A stretch of DNA of 57,886 nt from G020350405 sp964513655 (GTDB lineage Bacteria > Planctomycetota > Phycisphaerae > Sedimentisphaerales > Anaerobacaceae): positions 1-57,886 of the forward strand of contig CAZENQ010000010.1 in the NCBI GenBank assembly GCA_964513655.1, read 5' to 3'. A program made the position numbers and the translations under genes. The notes beneath the pieces were generated by a model that was given only the letters and a program-made list of their open reading frames with translations, ran no database searches and was not told the DNA's origin. Below are positions 1 to 8,272 of this stretch, one piece after another (position 1 is the first letter of the stretch; each line of letters begins with the position of its first letter).

Positions 1-408
1 CTCAACAAACGTCTTTATCTGGTCACGTGTTTTCCTAAATGCCGCCATAATCTCTTCTTCACTACCTGTTGCAAAATAGGGGTCTTCAAATGCCCTGTGA
101 ATAAGCCTGACCCTGCCGCCAAAAACAGGACACTGCTCACTGGCATTATCACACAATGTAACAACGTAATCAAAATCAATCCCGCTGAGGTCGTCGATAT
201 GCTTGGACGTTTGCATTGAAATATCGACGCCGACCTCAGCCATCACCTTTATTGCCCTCGAGCTAACGCCAATCGGGCGAATCCCCGCAGAGTACACCTC
301 GATGGAATCAGGCTTCAGGTGACTTGCCCAACCCTCTGCAATTTGACTGCGGCAGGAATTGCCCGTGCAAAGAAACAACACCTTTTTCTTATCCTTGGCT
401 TTGTCCAT
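1..408 (-). CDS. ArsC-like low-molecular-weight protein tyrosine phosphatase / arsenate reductase (3' end cut by window)
   Basis: The frame is open from an ATG at 408 down to base 1, giving 136 residues with no stop, so the C-terminus lies outside the window. Near the N-terminus is the phosphatase loop VLFLCTGNSCRS (C-x5-R), typical of LMW-PTP folds and of thioredoxin-coupled arsenate reductases. Later residues VTLCDNASEQCPVF place further cysteines as in the ArsC branch. In that family the enzyme reduces arsenate to arsenite in the cytoplasm; a general phosphatase role is also possible. It is the last visible gene of a minus-strand run, 38 bases after the DUF2400 gene. Confidence 0.85.
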   Translation of the reverse strand, partial: MDKAKDKKKVLFLCTGNSCRSQIAEGWASHLKPDSIEVYSAGIRPIGVSSRAIKVMAEVGVDISMQTSKHIDDLSGIDFDYVVTLCDNASEQCPVFGGRVRLIHRAFEDPYFATGSEEEIMAAFRKTRDQIKTFVE

Positions 409-446
409 AGACGCTCCGGGTTTCTCAGAAAGCCTTCTTCGTCGCC

Positions 447-1298
447 TTACTCTTGAAAACAAAATTCGAAAAGTTCGCAAAACTCACAGCCGCTGCGGTG
501 CTGCCCTGTACAGTTTTTAAGTATCCCAATTCGGCTCAACGCAAAATCATACTTCACCGGGTCCGCCGGTTCAATCTCGGCAAACCTCTCGGTTATTTTT
601 ACCGCAACGGACAGAGAAACTGTCTTTCGCTGGTCAAATCCTAATATCCTGCACAATCTGCCCATATGCACATCTATTGGCACAATCAATTTGGCCCTGT
701 CAAACGACTTCCACAATCCAGCGTCTACATCATCATTACGTACCATCCAGCGCAGAAAAAGGTTCAGTCTTTTACAGGCACTGCCCGCCGCCGGCTTAGG
801 AAGTAAATAACTTAACCCTCTTGTAACAGAACCGTTGTGGGTCTCGGCATACATGCCCAAAAGCGAGTCACAGAATCTCGACAATGCTGAAATGATATTC
901 TCATCGCCCGGATTATAGCCCTGAAGAAAAAATTTTTCGATACTGCCGAACCCATTGAGAACACTTTGTAATAACTCCAGCAAATCCGAGATGCCCCGAC
1001 CCGTGGTGAAACGATGCTTAAAATCCTTCAGCCTTTTCCTTTCAGCTCTGCCAAAACCCCTTACAAACGCGTACGGGCCTTCACCCATACGCCCAAACAA
1101 GTCGTTCAGGTCTTTTTCTATCTGCTGTACTCGCCCGTAAGCAAGTTCAGCAGCCAGGAATCCCGCAATTTCCATATCCCCCGGCTTGGAATATTTATAT
1201 ACAAACTGCAGCGGGTCCGGCTTTATAAAACTGCGGTGGTGGTACTTGCCGTACAGCCTTTCCAGGACATCCCTAATTTGAACTTTTGAATGTTTCAA
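447..1298 (-). CDS. TIGR02757 / DUF2400 family protein
   Basis: This 283-residue protein resembles the TIGR02757 (DUF2400) family, which belongs to the helix-hairpin-helix DNA glycosylase-like folds but has no settled function. Visible family features are the N-terminal DPLQFVYKYSKPGDMEIAGFLAA segment shape (a short helix pair after a DP motif), the central IVPIDVHMGRLCRILG stretch, and a cysteine-rich C-terminus with Cys in NCTGQHRSGCEFC and ELFEFC, which could bind an Fe-S cluster. Its start overlaps the 3' end of the 2-oxoacid oxidoreductase beta gene by 26 bases, so the two are probably translated together. The glycosylase-like fold is family knowledge; activity is unknown. Confidence 0.8.
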   Translation of the reverse strand: MKHSKVQIRDVLERLYGKYHHRSFIKPDPLQFVYKYSKPGDMEIAGFLAAELAYGRVQQIEKDLNDLFGRMGEGPYAFVRGFGRAERKRLKDFKHRFTTGRGISDLLELLQSVLNGFGSIEKFFLQGYNPGDENIISALSRFCDSLLGMYAETHNGSVTRGLSYLLPKPAAGSACKRLNLFLRWMVRNDDVDAGLWKSFDRAKLIVPIDVHMGRLCRILGFDQRKTVSLSVAVKITERFAEIEPADPVKYDFALSRIGILKNCTGQHRSGCEFCELFEFCFQE

Positions 1299-2142
1299 TT
1301 AAAGTACGTAATCGTTCTATATCAAGTTCTCTTTCGTATAAGGGACGTTTGTCCCTTTTAAAGACATCTATATTTTCTTCAAAGGTTGCCTTTTCTGTAT
1401 TTACGTAAAATACCCCAAGTGGAAATTTCTCCGGCTCTATCGCTTTCTTGAAAGCCTCGTTTCTATCGTGCTGATCATGCGAATCGTCAAGGTAATAAAT
1501 GTGTTCCTTAAACCACTGATACGTGTTGAGCTTGTTAAATGTCACACAGGGCTGAAATACATCGACAAGCGCATAGCCTTTATGGGCAATTGCTTTCTTT
1601 AGTATTTGTTTTGTCTGTTCGGCATCACCGGCAAAGGCCCTTGCGACAAAACTTGCGTTCAGAGCAATAGCAACAGCTAATGGATTGAACGGCTCGAGAA
1701 AGACACCGTTGACCTGTACCGGCGTTTTGAAACCGATTTGACTGGTTGGTGATGCCTGGCCTTTGGTCAGGCCGTAGACCATATTATTATGGACGATATT
1801 AGTTATACCGGGATTTCTGCGTATTGTGTGCAGAAAGTGGTTGCCGCCCTCTCCGTACATGTCCCCGTCACCACTCTCGGCTATTACAGTAAGACCGGGA
1901 TTGACGGCCTTTATTGCGGTCGCTGGCGGCAGTGCCCGGCCGTGCAGTCCATTGAACACGTTGGTCTTGAAGTAATGTGGGATTTTGGCCGCCTGGCCGA
2001 TACCCGAAACAAGTACGAGATTCGTCGGCTCAATCTCAAGCTCTACCAATGCCTGCTTTAGTATCTTAAGGATAGGGAAGTTGCCACAGCCCGGGCACCA
2101 GGCAATATCAATCTCACCCATATCAAAAATCTTTGCATCCAT
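1273..2142 (-). CDS. korB: 2-oxoacid:ferredoxin oxidoreductase, beta subunit (TPP-binding)
   Basis: The 289-residue protein carries the Fe-S motif CPGCGN near residue 16, the thiamine-pyrophosphate/Mg motif ESGDGDMYGEGGNH around residues 90-105, and a further cysteine in DVFQPCVTFN. These are hallmarks of the beta subunit of two-subunit 2-oxoacid:ferredoxin oxidoreductases (KorAB/PorAB type). With the alpha subunit it would decarboxylate a 2-oxoacid oxidatively to an acyl-CoA and pass electrons to ferredoxin. The alpha gene lies 15 bases upstream. The sequence does not tell whether the substrate is 2-oxoglutarate, pyruvate or a branched 2-oxoacid. No separate delta/ferredoxin subunit is adjacent. 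In this context it may supply reduced ferredoxin to the oxygen-defence proteins (inference). Confidence 0.92.
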   Translation of the reverse strand: MDAKIFDMGEIDIAWCPGCGNFPILKILKQALVELEIEPTNLVLVSGIGQAAKIPHYFKTNVFNGLHGRALPPATAIKAVNPGLTVIAESGDGDMYGEGGNHFLHTIRRNPGITNIVHNNMVYGLTKGQASPTSQIGFKTPVQVNGVFLEPFNPLAVAIALNASFVARAFAGDAEQTKQILKKAIAHKGYALVDVFQPCVTFNKLNTYQWFKEHIYYLDDSHDQHDRNEAFKKAIEPEKFPLGVFYVNTEKATFEENIDVFKRDKRPLYERELDIERLRTLIETFKSSN

Positions 2143-2157
2143 ACTCTTGCACCAAAC

Positions 2158-3894
2158 TTAGCCAGCGGGCAATAGACCGCTCAACCTCTCGACAACCTCT
2201 TCAACAGAGAAAGCCAAGCCGTTATATTTCAAGATTTTGTTTTCAATATCCATTCCTGTTTGAAGCTTTATCAATTTGCCGAATTGAGAAGTCGCATTGC
2301 TCTCAACAATTATGAGCCTTTCGGCCTTGTTAAGATAATCCGCCGTCCTTTCGTGCAGCGGATATACCTGCTTGAAGTGAAGAAGCGAAATACCATCTCT
2401 GGCTAAATTGGTCACAGCTTCTTTTACAACGTTGTAAGTCGAGCCCCAGCACACTATCAGTGTTTTATAATTCTCCGGCCCCCTTAATTCAGGCGGTACT
2501 GCTTCGGCTCTTATCAAATCTATTTTTTTCAGTCTCTTATCGACCATCCTGATTCTCAAATCAAGGTCCTCTGTAATGTGTCCCTCCGTGTCATGCTCGT
2601 CACTATCGACCACAACCAGCCCTTTTCCAAATCCGGGAATGCCCCGAGGGGATATACCATCGTCGGTCAATTCATACCTTTTGTAATCCTTCCTTGTTTC
2701 AACCATGTGTTTCTCAACTCTTACGCCCGACAAATCAAGAGAAGCTATGTTGTAATAAGAATCCAAAAAGTACTGGTCAGTAAGTACAAAGACGGGCACC
2801 TGATATTTAGCGGCAAGGTTAAATGCCTTCTGTGTCAGATAAAAAGCGTCTTCGATTTTGCCCGGCGCCAGGATAATCCTTGGAAACTCACCATGTCCCG
2901 CATAAAGGACAAGCTCCAGGTCTGCCTGCTCAGTCCGCGTAGGCAGTCCCGTAGCGGGCCCAGGCCGCTGACCAAGGTGAATGACAATCGGGCTCTCAAG
3001 CATACCCGCCAGGCTAAGTCCCTCTATCATAAGCGCGAAGCCGCCTCCTGAAGTCGTCACCATTGCCCTCGCACCTGCATACCAGGCGCCGATGGCCATA
3101 TTCATAGCCGCAATCTCGTCTTCCGCCTGTTCGGCGATAAGGCCGAAGTCCTTGCCGTGCTTGGCAAGAAAGACAAGCACTGCCGTCGATGGGGACATAG
3201 GATAAGAGGACACGAAATTACAGCCACCCGCTATCGCCCCCAGCCCCACGGCTTCGGCGCCGCTTAAAAGAAGCTCCTCTTGGATACCGCCATTCCTGCT
3301 GATATCAATCTTGATTTCGGAAGAACCAAGTAAGCCCGTGCCAAGCTCGTAACCGGCGTTCACCGCCTCAAGATTTTTTTGCACGACATCTTCAGCCTTT
3401 GCAGAAAAAAAACGCTTCACATAACTGGTAACCATCTCAGGCTCAATTTTAAACGCCCCTGCAATCGTCCCAACAGCGACTACATTTGAATAAATTTTAT
3501 TACCGATGCGGGAGGCCGTTTCAGTAAACGGCACATCAATAAACCTATACCGGTCCGCGTCAAAATCTCCACCGAGTTCTGCTCTCTCTGCCAGAATGAT
3601 TGTCTCGGGTGAGATTCTTCCCTCAACGTGCCGTACTGCGCCCGCGTTAAGAGCAATAAGAATGTCAATTCGGCCAACAAAGGCAGATACCTTTTGGGCC
3701 GACAGACGTATTTCGGTAGAATTAGCTCCTCCTCGAACGCGTGACATATATTCCTTCGTTGCGAAGACATTATAGCCGGCCAGTTTGAAAATTCTCGTCA
3801 ACAGATGCTCGACCGTCTGAATGCCTTGGCCGGCCTGGCCGCACAGCACAATCGAAATATCGTCTTTGCTTGCAATTGACGAGACTTTACTCAT
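2158..3894 (-). CDS. korA: 2-oxoacid:ferredoxin oxidoreductase, fused gamma-alpha subunit
   Basis: The start at 3894 (MSKVSSIASKDD) is preferred over an upstream ATG at 3948 because it has a GGAAGG ribosome-binding site about ten bases upstream and does not run into the preceding gene. The first ~190 residues form the gamma domain, beginning with IVLCGQAGQGIQTV. The alpha pyrimidine-binding domain follows, with SGAEAVGLGAIAGGCNF and SYPMSPSTAV, and then the transketolase-like C-terminal domain. This gamma-alpha fusion is the normal architecture of KorA-type enzymes. It is followed after 15 bases by the beta subunit. Confidence 0.92.
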   Translation of the reverse strand: MSKVSSIASKDDISIVLCGQAGQGIQTVEHLLTRIFKLAGYNVFATKEYMSRVRGGANSTEIRLSAQKVSAFVGRIDILIALNAGAVRHVEGRISPETIILAERAELGGDFDADRYRFIDVPFTETASRIGNKIYSNVVAVGTIAGAFKIEPEMVTSYVKRFFSAKAEDVVQKNLEAVNAGYELGTGLLGSSEIKIDISRNGGIQEELLLSGAEAVGLGAIAGGCNFVSSYPMSPSTAVLVFLAKHGKDFGLIAEQAEDEIAAMNMAIGAWYAGARAMVTTSGGGFALMIEGLSLAGMLESPIVIHLGQRPGPATGLPTRTEQADLELVLYAGHGEFPRIILAPGKIEDAFYLTQKAFNLAAKYQVPVFVLTDQYFLDSYYNIASLDLSGVRVEKHMVETRKDYKRYELTDDGISPRGIPGFGKGLVVVDSDEHDTEGHITEDLDLRIRMVDKRLKKIDLIRAEAVPPELRGPENYKTLIVCWGSTYNVVKEAVTNLARDGISLLHFKQVYPLHERTADYLNKAERLIIVESNATSQFGKLIKLQTGMDIENKILKYNGLAFSVEEVVERLSGLLPAG

Positions 3895-3926
3895 ATCACT
3901 CGCCTTCCACCAGCCCCATCTAACGG

Positions 3927-4412
3927 TCAGTACTCTTCTAAATGGCAAAATTCAGCATTTTCGAGCCAACGCTCGGGCCGGGATACAAATTCAATTATGT
4001 TCTCCAACAGAAAATAATGCTTCTTTTCTTCCTCAGCTAATCTCAGGAAAAGCTCTTTCTGTTGTTCTTCTGACACCTCCTCGGCCTTTTCCAGGTAAAA
4101 ATCCCTGCTCTTTTCCTCGATTCGCTGCGCTTCTTTGTAAAGCTCTGTCTGACCCGCGTCGGTGTCGAGCGTCCCACCTGAATCTATCATTTGCTCAAAG
4201 ACGTTCTTTGCATCGGCCAGGATGACGGTTTCAACCATCTCAGCGGGCTGCTGGGCCTGGACCCTCGCCAGGGCATTGTAATGCTTGACCTCCTCATCTG
4301 CCAGCATCGACAATATTGTCTTTATCCCTTTGTTATTGACCTTCTCCGCTGTTCGGCGATAGTATTGCTCGCCATCTTTTTCCATCTTCATCGCGTATTC
4401 AAGTATGTCCAT
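3927..4412 (-). CDS. Ferritin-like / rubrerythrin-family diiron protein
   Basis: I place the start at 4412 (MDILEYAMKMEKDGEQYYR) because AGGTGGAG sits just upstream, whereas the longer ATG at 4430 has no clear ribosome site. The protein is almost all helix, with ferritin-like iron-ligand patterns: KMEKDGEQYYRR in the first helix, ADEEVKHYNAL in the second, and the repeated set EEKSRDFYLEKAEE and AEEEKKHYFLLENII in the second half. No rubredoxin domain is present. It resembles the short ferritin-family proteins that accompany rubrerythrins in anaerobes and probably handles iron or peroxide. It lies 31 bases after zwf and 32 bases before korA. Confidence 0.83.
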   Translation of the reverse strand: MDILEYAMKMEKDGEQYYRRTAEKVNNKGIKTILSMLADEEVKHYNALARVQAQQPAEMVETVILADAKNVFEQMIDSGGTLDTDAGQTELYKEAQRIEEKSRDFYLEKAEEVSEEQQKELFLRLAEEEKKHYFLLENIIEFVSRPERWLENAEFCHLEEY

Positions 4413-4443
4413 ATCTCCACCTTTTGACATCGTATTTTTTCAG

Positions 4444-5994
4444 TCAAAGTTCTGAAAGTTTTCGCCACTTTCGTCCATCAGATTCAATAAGAGTATCGGC
4501 TTCGGCAAAGCTGTCGCTGCCCGCAGCATATTGACAAGGCACGGAGTCGCTTTTTTCCCAGGCCTCGAGCACCGGCGTCAACAATCCCCAGCTTATCTCC
4601 ACATCGTCCTGTCTTATAAAAAGTGTCTGGTCACCGACCATACAGTCCAAAAGCAGTCTCTGATATGCCTCCGGCGCCTCGGCCCCGAAAAGCTCGCGAT
4701 AGCTGAAGTCCATCCGCAGTGTACTCATACACATCTTTGAACCCGGCCGCTTGGCCTGAAAGCTAAGCGAAATCCCCTCCTCAGGCTGTATCTGCAATAC
4801 AAGAACATTCGCAGGCACATCAGTAAGGCCAGCTGCTACAAACATCGAATGCGGAATCTTCTTGAAGGTAATCGCTATCTCCGTATCTTTCCTCGCGACT
4901 CGCTTGCCGGTCCGTAGATAGAAAGGTACTCCCTTCCACCGCCAGTTATCGACAAACATTTTTGCAGCCACGAACGTTTCGGTTTTCGACTCCGGGTCCA
5001 CACCCGGTTCGGCTCGATAGCCGATAACATCCTTGCCGTTCGCAGAGCCGGGCCCATATTGACCCCGAACAATGAAACTGTCCAGCTGCCCCAGGTCAAA
5101 CGGACGGATCGAACGCAGGAGTTTGACCTTCTCGTCACGTATGCTGTCACCTTCAAATGAGACCGGTGGTTCCATCGCAACTAATGAAAGCATCCCCAAC
5201 ATATGATTTTGAAACATGTCACGAAGAGCTCCGGCCTTGTCATAGTAACCAGCACGATGTCCGATACCAATCGATTCGGCTATCGTAATCTGAACGTGGT
5301 CAATGAAATTGCGGTTCCAGACCGGCTCGAAAATCGCATTCGCAAAGCGAAACATCAGAATATTCTGAACGGTCTCCTTACCGAGGTAGTGGTCAATGCG
5401 GTATATTTGCGACTCACGGAAACATCTACGGATTTTATTACTTAATTCGATGGCACTCTGCAAGTCTCTTCCAAAGGGCTTTTCCACAATCAGTCTGACC
5501 TGCAGTGCCGTGCCAGGTTCATCTGTACAGCCAACCTGAGCCGCGTGAAGTCCTTCAACTATTGTGCCGTACAGAAATGGCGGCACTGACAGGTAAAAGA
5601 TGTGTCTGTTCTCGGTTTTGTGCCTTCTGTCTAATTCGACAAGCCTGTTTTTGATGTTTTTGTAGAATGACGCGTCGCTGTAATCACCACTTATGTAATA
5701 AAGCTTGTTAATAAAAGGCTCTGATTCCTTTGCTGTTATAGTGCTGGTTGTTTCCTGTATCGCTTTCTTTGCATTTTGTCGAAACTGCTCGTCCGAAAGT
5801 TCTTTTCTGCCACAGCCCAACAGACAGAACCTCTCGCTAAGCAAACCGCGCTCGAAAATGTGGAACAGGCTGGGCAGTAACTTCCTGCGCGTCAGGTCCC
5901 CCGACGCACCAAAAACTACCATCCCATTTGGCGGCGCCTCTATTTCCGCACAAATAATCTCCTGCGAAATCACAGTCGGCCGAATTTCCTGCAT
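4444..5994 (-). CDS. zwf: Glucose-6-phosphate 1-dehydrogenase
   Basis: The 516-residue length is normal for the family. The N-terminal dinucleotide-binding motif VVFGASGDLTRRKLLPS is present, as is the substrate-binding signature RIDHYLGKETVQN that defines glucose-6-phosphate dehydrogenase, followed by FRFANAIFEPVWNRNFIDHVQI. The enzyme oxidises glucose-6-phosphate to 6-phosphogluconolactone and makes NAD(P)H. An AAGG sequence about ten bases before the ATG supports the start. Its position between rubredoxin and a ferritin-like gene suggests that it feeds reducing equivalents to the rubredoxin/flavodiiron/rubrerythrin chain (inference from gene order). Confidence 0.96.
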   Translation of the reverse strand: MQEIRPTVISQEIICAEIEAPPNGMVVFGASGDLTRRKLLPSLFHIFERGLLSERFCLLGCGRKELSDEQFRQNAKKAIQETTSTITAKESEPFINKLYYISGDYSDASFYKNIKNRLVELDRRHKTENRHIFYLSVPPFLYGTIVEGLHAAQVGCTDEPGTALQVRLIVEKPFGRDLQSAIELSNKIRRCFRESQIYRIDHYLGKETVQNILMFRFANAIFEPVWNRNFIDHVQITIAESIGIGHRAGYYDKAGALRDMFQNHMLGMLSLVAMEPPVSFEGDSIRDEKVKLLRSIRPFDLGQLDSFIVRGQYGPGSANGKDVIGYRAEPGVDPESKTETFVAAKMFVDNWRWKGVPFYLRTGKRVARKDTEIAITFKKIPHSMFVAAGLTDVPANVLVLQIQPEEGISLSFQAKRPGSKMCMSTLRMDFSYRELFGAEAPEAYQRLLLDCMVGDQTLFIRQDDVEISWGLLTPVLEAWEKSDSVPCQYAAGSDSFAEADTLIESDGRKWRKLSEL

Positions 5995-6055
5995 AGCGCA
6001 TTATTCCTTAAATTGTCTAATGCCGGCACAGCGACTGGTCTTTGCGCGGCTACAT

Positions 6056-6220
6056 TTAATCTTCAACCGGGTCGAACTCATCTTTACCAACGCCGCATTC
6101 CGGACAAACCCAATCATCCGGCAGGTCCTCGAAAGCGGTGCCGGCCTCTACACCATTATCCGCGTCACCAACGGCCGGGTCGTAAACATAACCGCACATA
6201 AGGCACTTATACTTCTTCAT
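6056..6220 (-). CDS. Rubredoxin
   Basis: A 54-residue protein starting MKKYKCLMCGYVYDP and containing the second iron-binding loop DDWVCPECGVGKDEF. The two CxxC(G) motifs (C6/C9 and C39/C42) bind the single iron of rubredoxin, and the length is exactly that of a free rubredoxin. It is the small electron carrier that would link a reductase to the flavodiiron protein, rubrerythrin and superoxide reductase encoded upstream. It lies 12 bases downstream of a flavin reductase gene; in some acetogens these two are fused as high-molecular-weight rubredoxin (Hrb). The gene is short and easy to miss. Confidence 0.95.
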   Translation of the reverse strand: MKKYKCLMCGYVYDPAVGDADNGVEAGTAFEDLPDDWVCPECGVGKDEFDPVED

Positions 6221-6232
6221 ACCTAATGCTCC

Positions 6233-6763
6233 TTACTCCAACTTGCTCTCGGATTTAACCTCGATGTATGTCGCAGCAGTCTTGGGTGTTCTGCCGTGTT
6301 TAATATCACGGTAGTAAGCATATGTCATGGGTTCCCCATCGTCAAGCGCCTCACAAGCAACTATATTTGCAATAAACAGCGTATGTGTTGCAACGTCAAT
6401 GCTCTCCGTAACTTCCGCCTCAAGAAAGCCCACGGCGTTATCCAATACTATCGGCGCACCCGTCTGACCCGTCTTATACGTTGTCCCCTCAAACTTATCT
6501 ACATCTCTGCCGGACCGAAAACCAAACTTCCCGATAAACGACATCGGCGCCTCTTGAGATAAAATAGAAACAGCAAAGACCTTGCTGTCCGAAATATACT
6601 CGTGCGTCAAACATTCTCTGTTGACGCTAGCTGCCACCATCGGCGGCTCAGGGGTAATTTGAAACACGGTATTGACTATACAGCCGTTGACCCTGCCTCC
6701 CTTTTTTGAGCTGACTATGCACATACCGTAGCTTAGCTTGAAAAGCGATTCTAAATCTAACAT
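6233..6763 (-). CDS. Flavin reductase-like (FMN-binding split-barrel) protein, partner of rubredoxin
   Basis: The 176-residue protein (ATG at 6763, MLDLESLFKLSYGM) matches the flavin reductase/flavoredoxin split-barrel family: an N-terminal SYGMCIVSSKKGGRVNGCIVNTVFQ-type segment split by a conserved Asn-Gly, then SVNRECLTHEYI, FAVSILSQEAP and the HTLFIANIVACEAL strand before a C-terminal TYAYYRDIKHG. Such proteins bind FMN and pass electrons from NAD(P)H to rubredoxin. Hrb of Moorella is a fusion of this domain with rubredoxin and is the partner of the flavodiiron protein FprA. Here the two domains are separate neighbouring genes in the same cluster as FprA, which supports the same role. Confidence 0.85.
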   Translation of the reverse strand: MLDLESLFKLSYGMCIVSSKKGGRVNGCIVNTVFQITPEPPMVAASVNRECLTHEYISDSKVFAVSILSQEAPMSFIGKFGFRSGRDVDKFEGTTYKTGQTGAPIVLDNAVGFLEAEVTESIDVATHTLFIANIVACEALDDGEPMTYAYYRDIKHGRTPKTAATYIEVKSESKLE

Positions 6764-6820
6764 CTGCAACTCAATTGTATTGCCAATTCATCCAATTGGC
6801 TCAGGGTGGAATCTGTTTAC

Positions 6821-7312
6821 CTATTTCAGAGCAGCCAGCTCTTTCTTCAGAGTAGCTATATGGCCCACTTCCTCTTTAATGATGGCTTCGACCTTATTCT
6901 TGCCCGCCCTTTCCGACACTAAATCTTTCAAACCAACGTAGAAAACAACCGAATTCTTTTCGGCATCGATTGCTATATTAAATATCTCCCCCGGTGTCTC
7001 CTTGCCCGTCAGCTTATCTGCCAGACTTACCTTGCCCTCATACCCCCGGCCGTCAGCCATCACCTGCAGATAAAGTGCCGATTCATTATCAGGGTCGAAA
7101 ACCATCGCCTCCTTTTCCCGCGGGCCAAGCCCTTTCCTCATTTCCTCAAAAGTGTGCAGGTGCCCATCTTCCATAACAGCCATATCAAGCAGCATTTGTT
7201 TCGTTTTTCCGTCCGCGGCGTTTTTTGCCGCTTCACGATAAAACTTGGCGCCGTTGCGCTCAATCTCTTCTGCCATCTCAAAAATTTCATCTGCGTTAAA
7301 AGTAATACCCAT
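6821..7312 (-). CDS. Ferritin-like diiron protein (rubrerythrin without rubredoxin domain)
   Basis: The preferred start is the second ATG (7312, MGITFNADEIFEMAEEIERN), because AAGGAG lies seven bases before it but only one base before the first ATG. The initiation region overlaps the stop of the upstream ferritin gene, suggesting coupled translation. Iron-ligand patterns are EEIERNGAKFYREAA, AVMEDGHLHTFEEM, IAIDAEKNSVVFYVGL and KEEVGHIATLKKEL, i.e. four helices of a ferritin/rubrerythrin bundle. There is no C-terminal rubredoxin domain. The protein probably acts in peroxide reduction or iron handling; the exact activity is not visible. Confidence 0.85.
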   Translation of the reverse strand: MGITFNADEIFEMAEEIERNGAKFYREAAKNAADGKTKQMLLDMAVMEDGHLHTFEEMRKGLGPREKEAMVFDPDNESALYLQVMADGRGYEGKVSLADKLTGKETPGEIFNIAIDAEKNSVVFYVGLKDLVSERAGKNKVEAIIKEEVGHIATLKKELAALK

Positions 7313-7314
7313 TC

Positions 7315-7830
7315 TCATTCTCCTTCTGTTGGCGGTGGCGTAAATACACGCTGGCCCATTTCCTTATTCATCATAAACAAGGCCTGCGGGCTGTCCTTAA
7401 TAAGCTTTAGCTGACCCAGTACCGTGCTGGCATTATCCTCTTCCTCGACCTGCTCGGTTACAAACCACTGCAGGAAGCTGTTTGTCGCGTGGTCCTTTTC
7501 CTCAACGGCCAGATTCACCAAATCATTGATAAGCCCTGTTACTTTCTGCTCGTGTTTATAAACGGCTTCGAAAACACCTAAGGGCGACTCCCATTTAGCC
7601 GGCGGTTGCTCTATAGCTCCCAATACGACCCTGCCGCCACGTTCAGCCACATAATCGTAAATCTTCATCGCGTGCATCAGCTCCTCCTGCGTCTGAACTC
7701 TCATCCAGTTTGCAAATCCAGCCAAATTCTCACACCCAAAATACGCCTCCATCGAGAGATACAGGTAAGCTGAGTACAACTCTGCATTAATTTGCCCATT
7801 AAGGGCCTCTTCCATCTTTTTGCCTATCAT
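7315..7830 (-). CDS. ftnA: Non-haem bacterial ferritin
   Basis: The start is placed at 7830 (MIGKKMEEALNGQINAELYS), with AAGGAG about ten bases upstream. A longer frame to 7869 would run into the preceding gene. At about 171 residues it has the length and motifs of prokaryotic ferritin: NGQINAELYSAYLYLSM, FANWMRVQTQEELMHAMKIYDYV (kept in two helices) and the typical WFVTEQVEEEDNA helix. Ferritin oxidises Fe(II) at a diiron centre and stores it in a 24-subunit shell, limiting Fenton chemistry. It directly follows desulfoferrodoxin, whose reaction produces peroxide. Confidence 0.94.
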   Translation of the reverse strand: MIGKKMEEALNGQINAELYSAYLYLSMEAYFGCENLAGFANWMRVQTQEELMHAMKIYDYVAERGGRVVLGAIEQPPAKWESPLGVFEAVYKHEQKVTGLINDLVNLAVEEKDHATNSFLQWFVTEQVEEEDNASTVLGQLKLIKDSPQALFMMNKEMGQRVFTPPPTEGE

Positions 7831-7835
7831 CGTTT

Positions 7836-8213
7836 TTACTCTCCTTTCCACAGGCCATGAATAGTGCAATATTCAAGAGCAGTAACCACGCCGGCGTCGA
7901 TATTAAATACCGCCTCAGGTGCATCGCCCGGATTCAGAAACTGTCGATATACCTTGCCATCAGCAACCACTTCAATCCACTCAATATAGTGTTTCTCTTC
8001 CATCGGGTGCGCGATACTACCGACCTTTACCTTAATACCGCCATCGGCTTTTTCTATCACCGGCACGTGCTTTTCCTTGCCCTCATCTGCTTCCTTTGCA
8101 ACGAGCTTTTCCATCGGTTGACCACAACAAACCAATTCGCCATCTCCTCCGTGAAGTATCTCCACTATGTTACCACACGCCATACACTTGTAAACTTGAA
8201 GTTTCTCAGCCAT
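7836..8213 (-). CDS. dfx: Desulfoferrodoxin (two-iron superoxide reductase)
   Basis: The 125-residue protein has both domains of a class I superoxide reductase. The N-terminal desulforedoxin-like iron site is C10, C13, C29 and C30 (YKCMACGN and LVCCGQPM). The catalytic Fe(His)4Cys centre is H49 (EKHVPVIE, with the conserved Glu47), H69, H75 (HPMEEKHY), C116 and H119 (YCTIHGLW). It reduces superoxide to hydrogen peroxide in the cytoplasm without making O2, usually with rubredoxin as electron donor. Rubredoxin and peroxide-consuming rubrerythrin are encoded in the same cluster. All catalytic residues are present. Confidence 0.97.
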   Translation of the reverse strand: MAEKLQVYKCMACGNIVEILHGGDGELVCCGQPMEKLVAKEADEGKEKHVPVIEKADGGIKVKVGSIAHPMEEKHYIEWIEVVADGKVYRQFLNPGDAPEAVFNIDAGVVTALEYCTIHGLWKGE

Positions 8214-8272
8214 AATTTGACCCTTTCTTAGTTTCGCAGTTTCCGTCTCTCTTGTAATTTAACGTAAAAATG

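Noticed and set aside
3895..3948. Longer start for the gamma-alpha oxidoreductase gene
   Set aside because: It would overlap the preceding ferritin-like gene and lacks a ribosome site; the start at 3894 has both spacing and GGAAGG.
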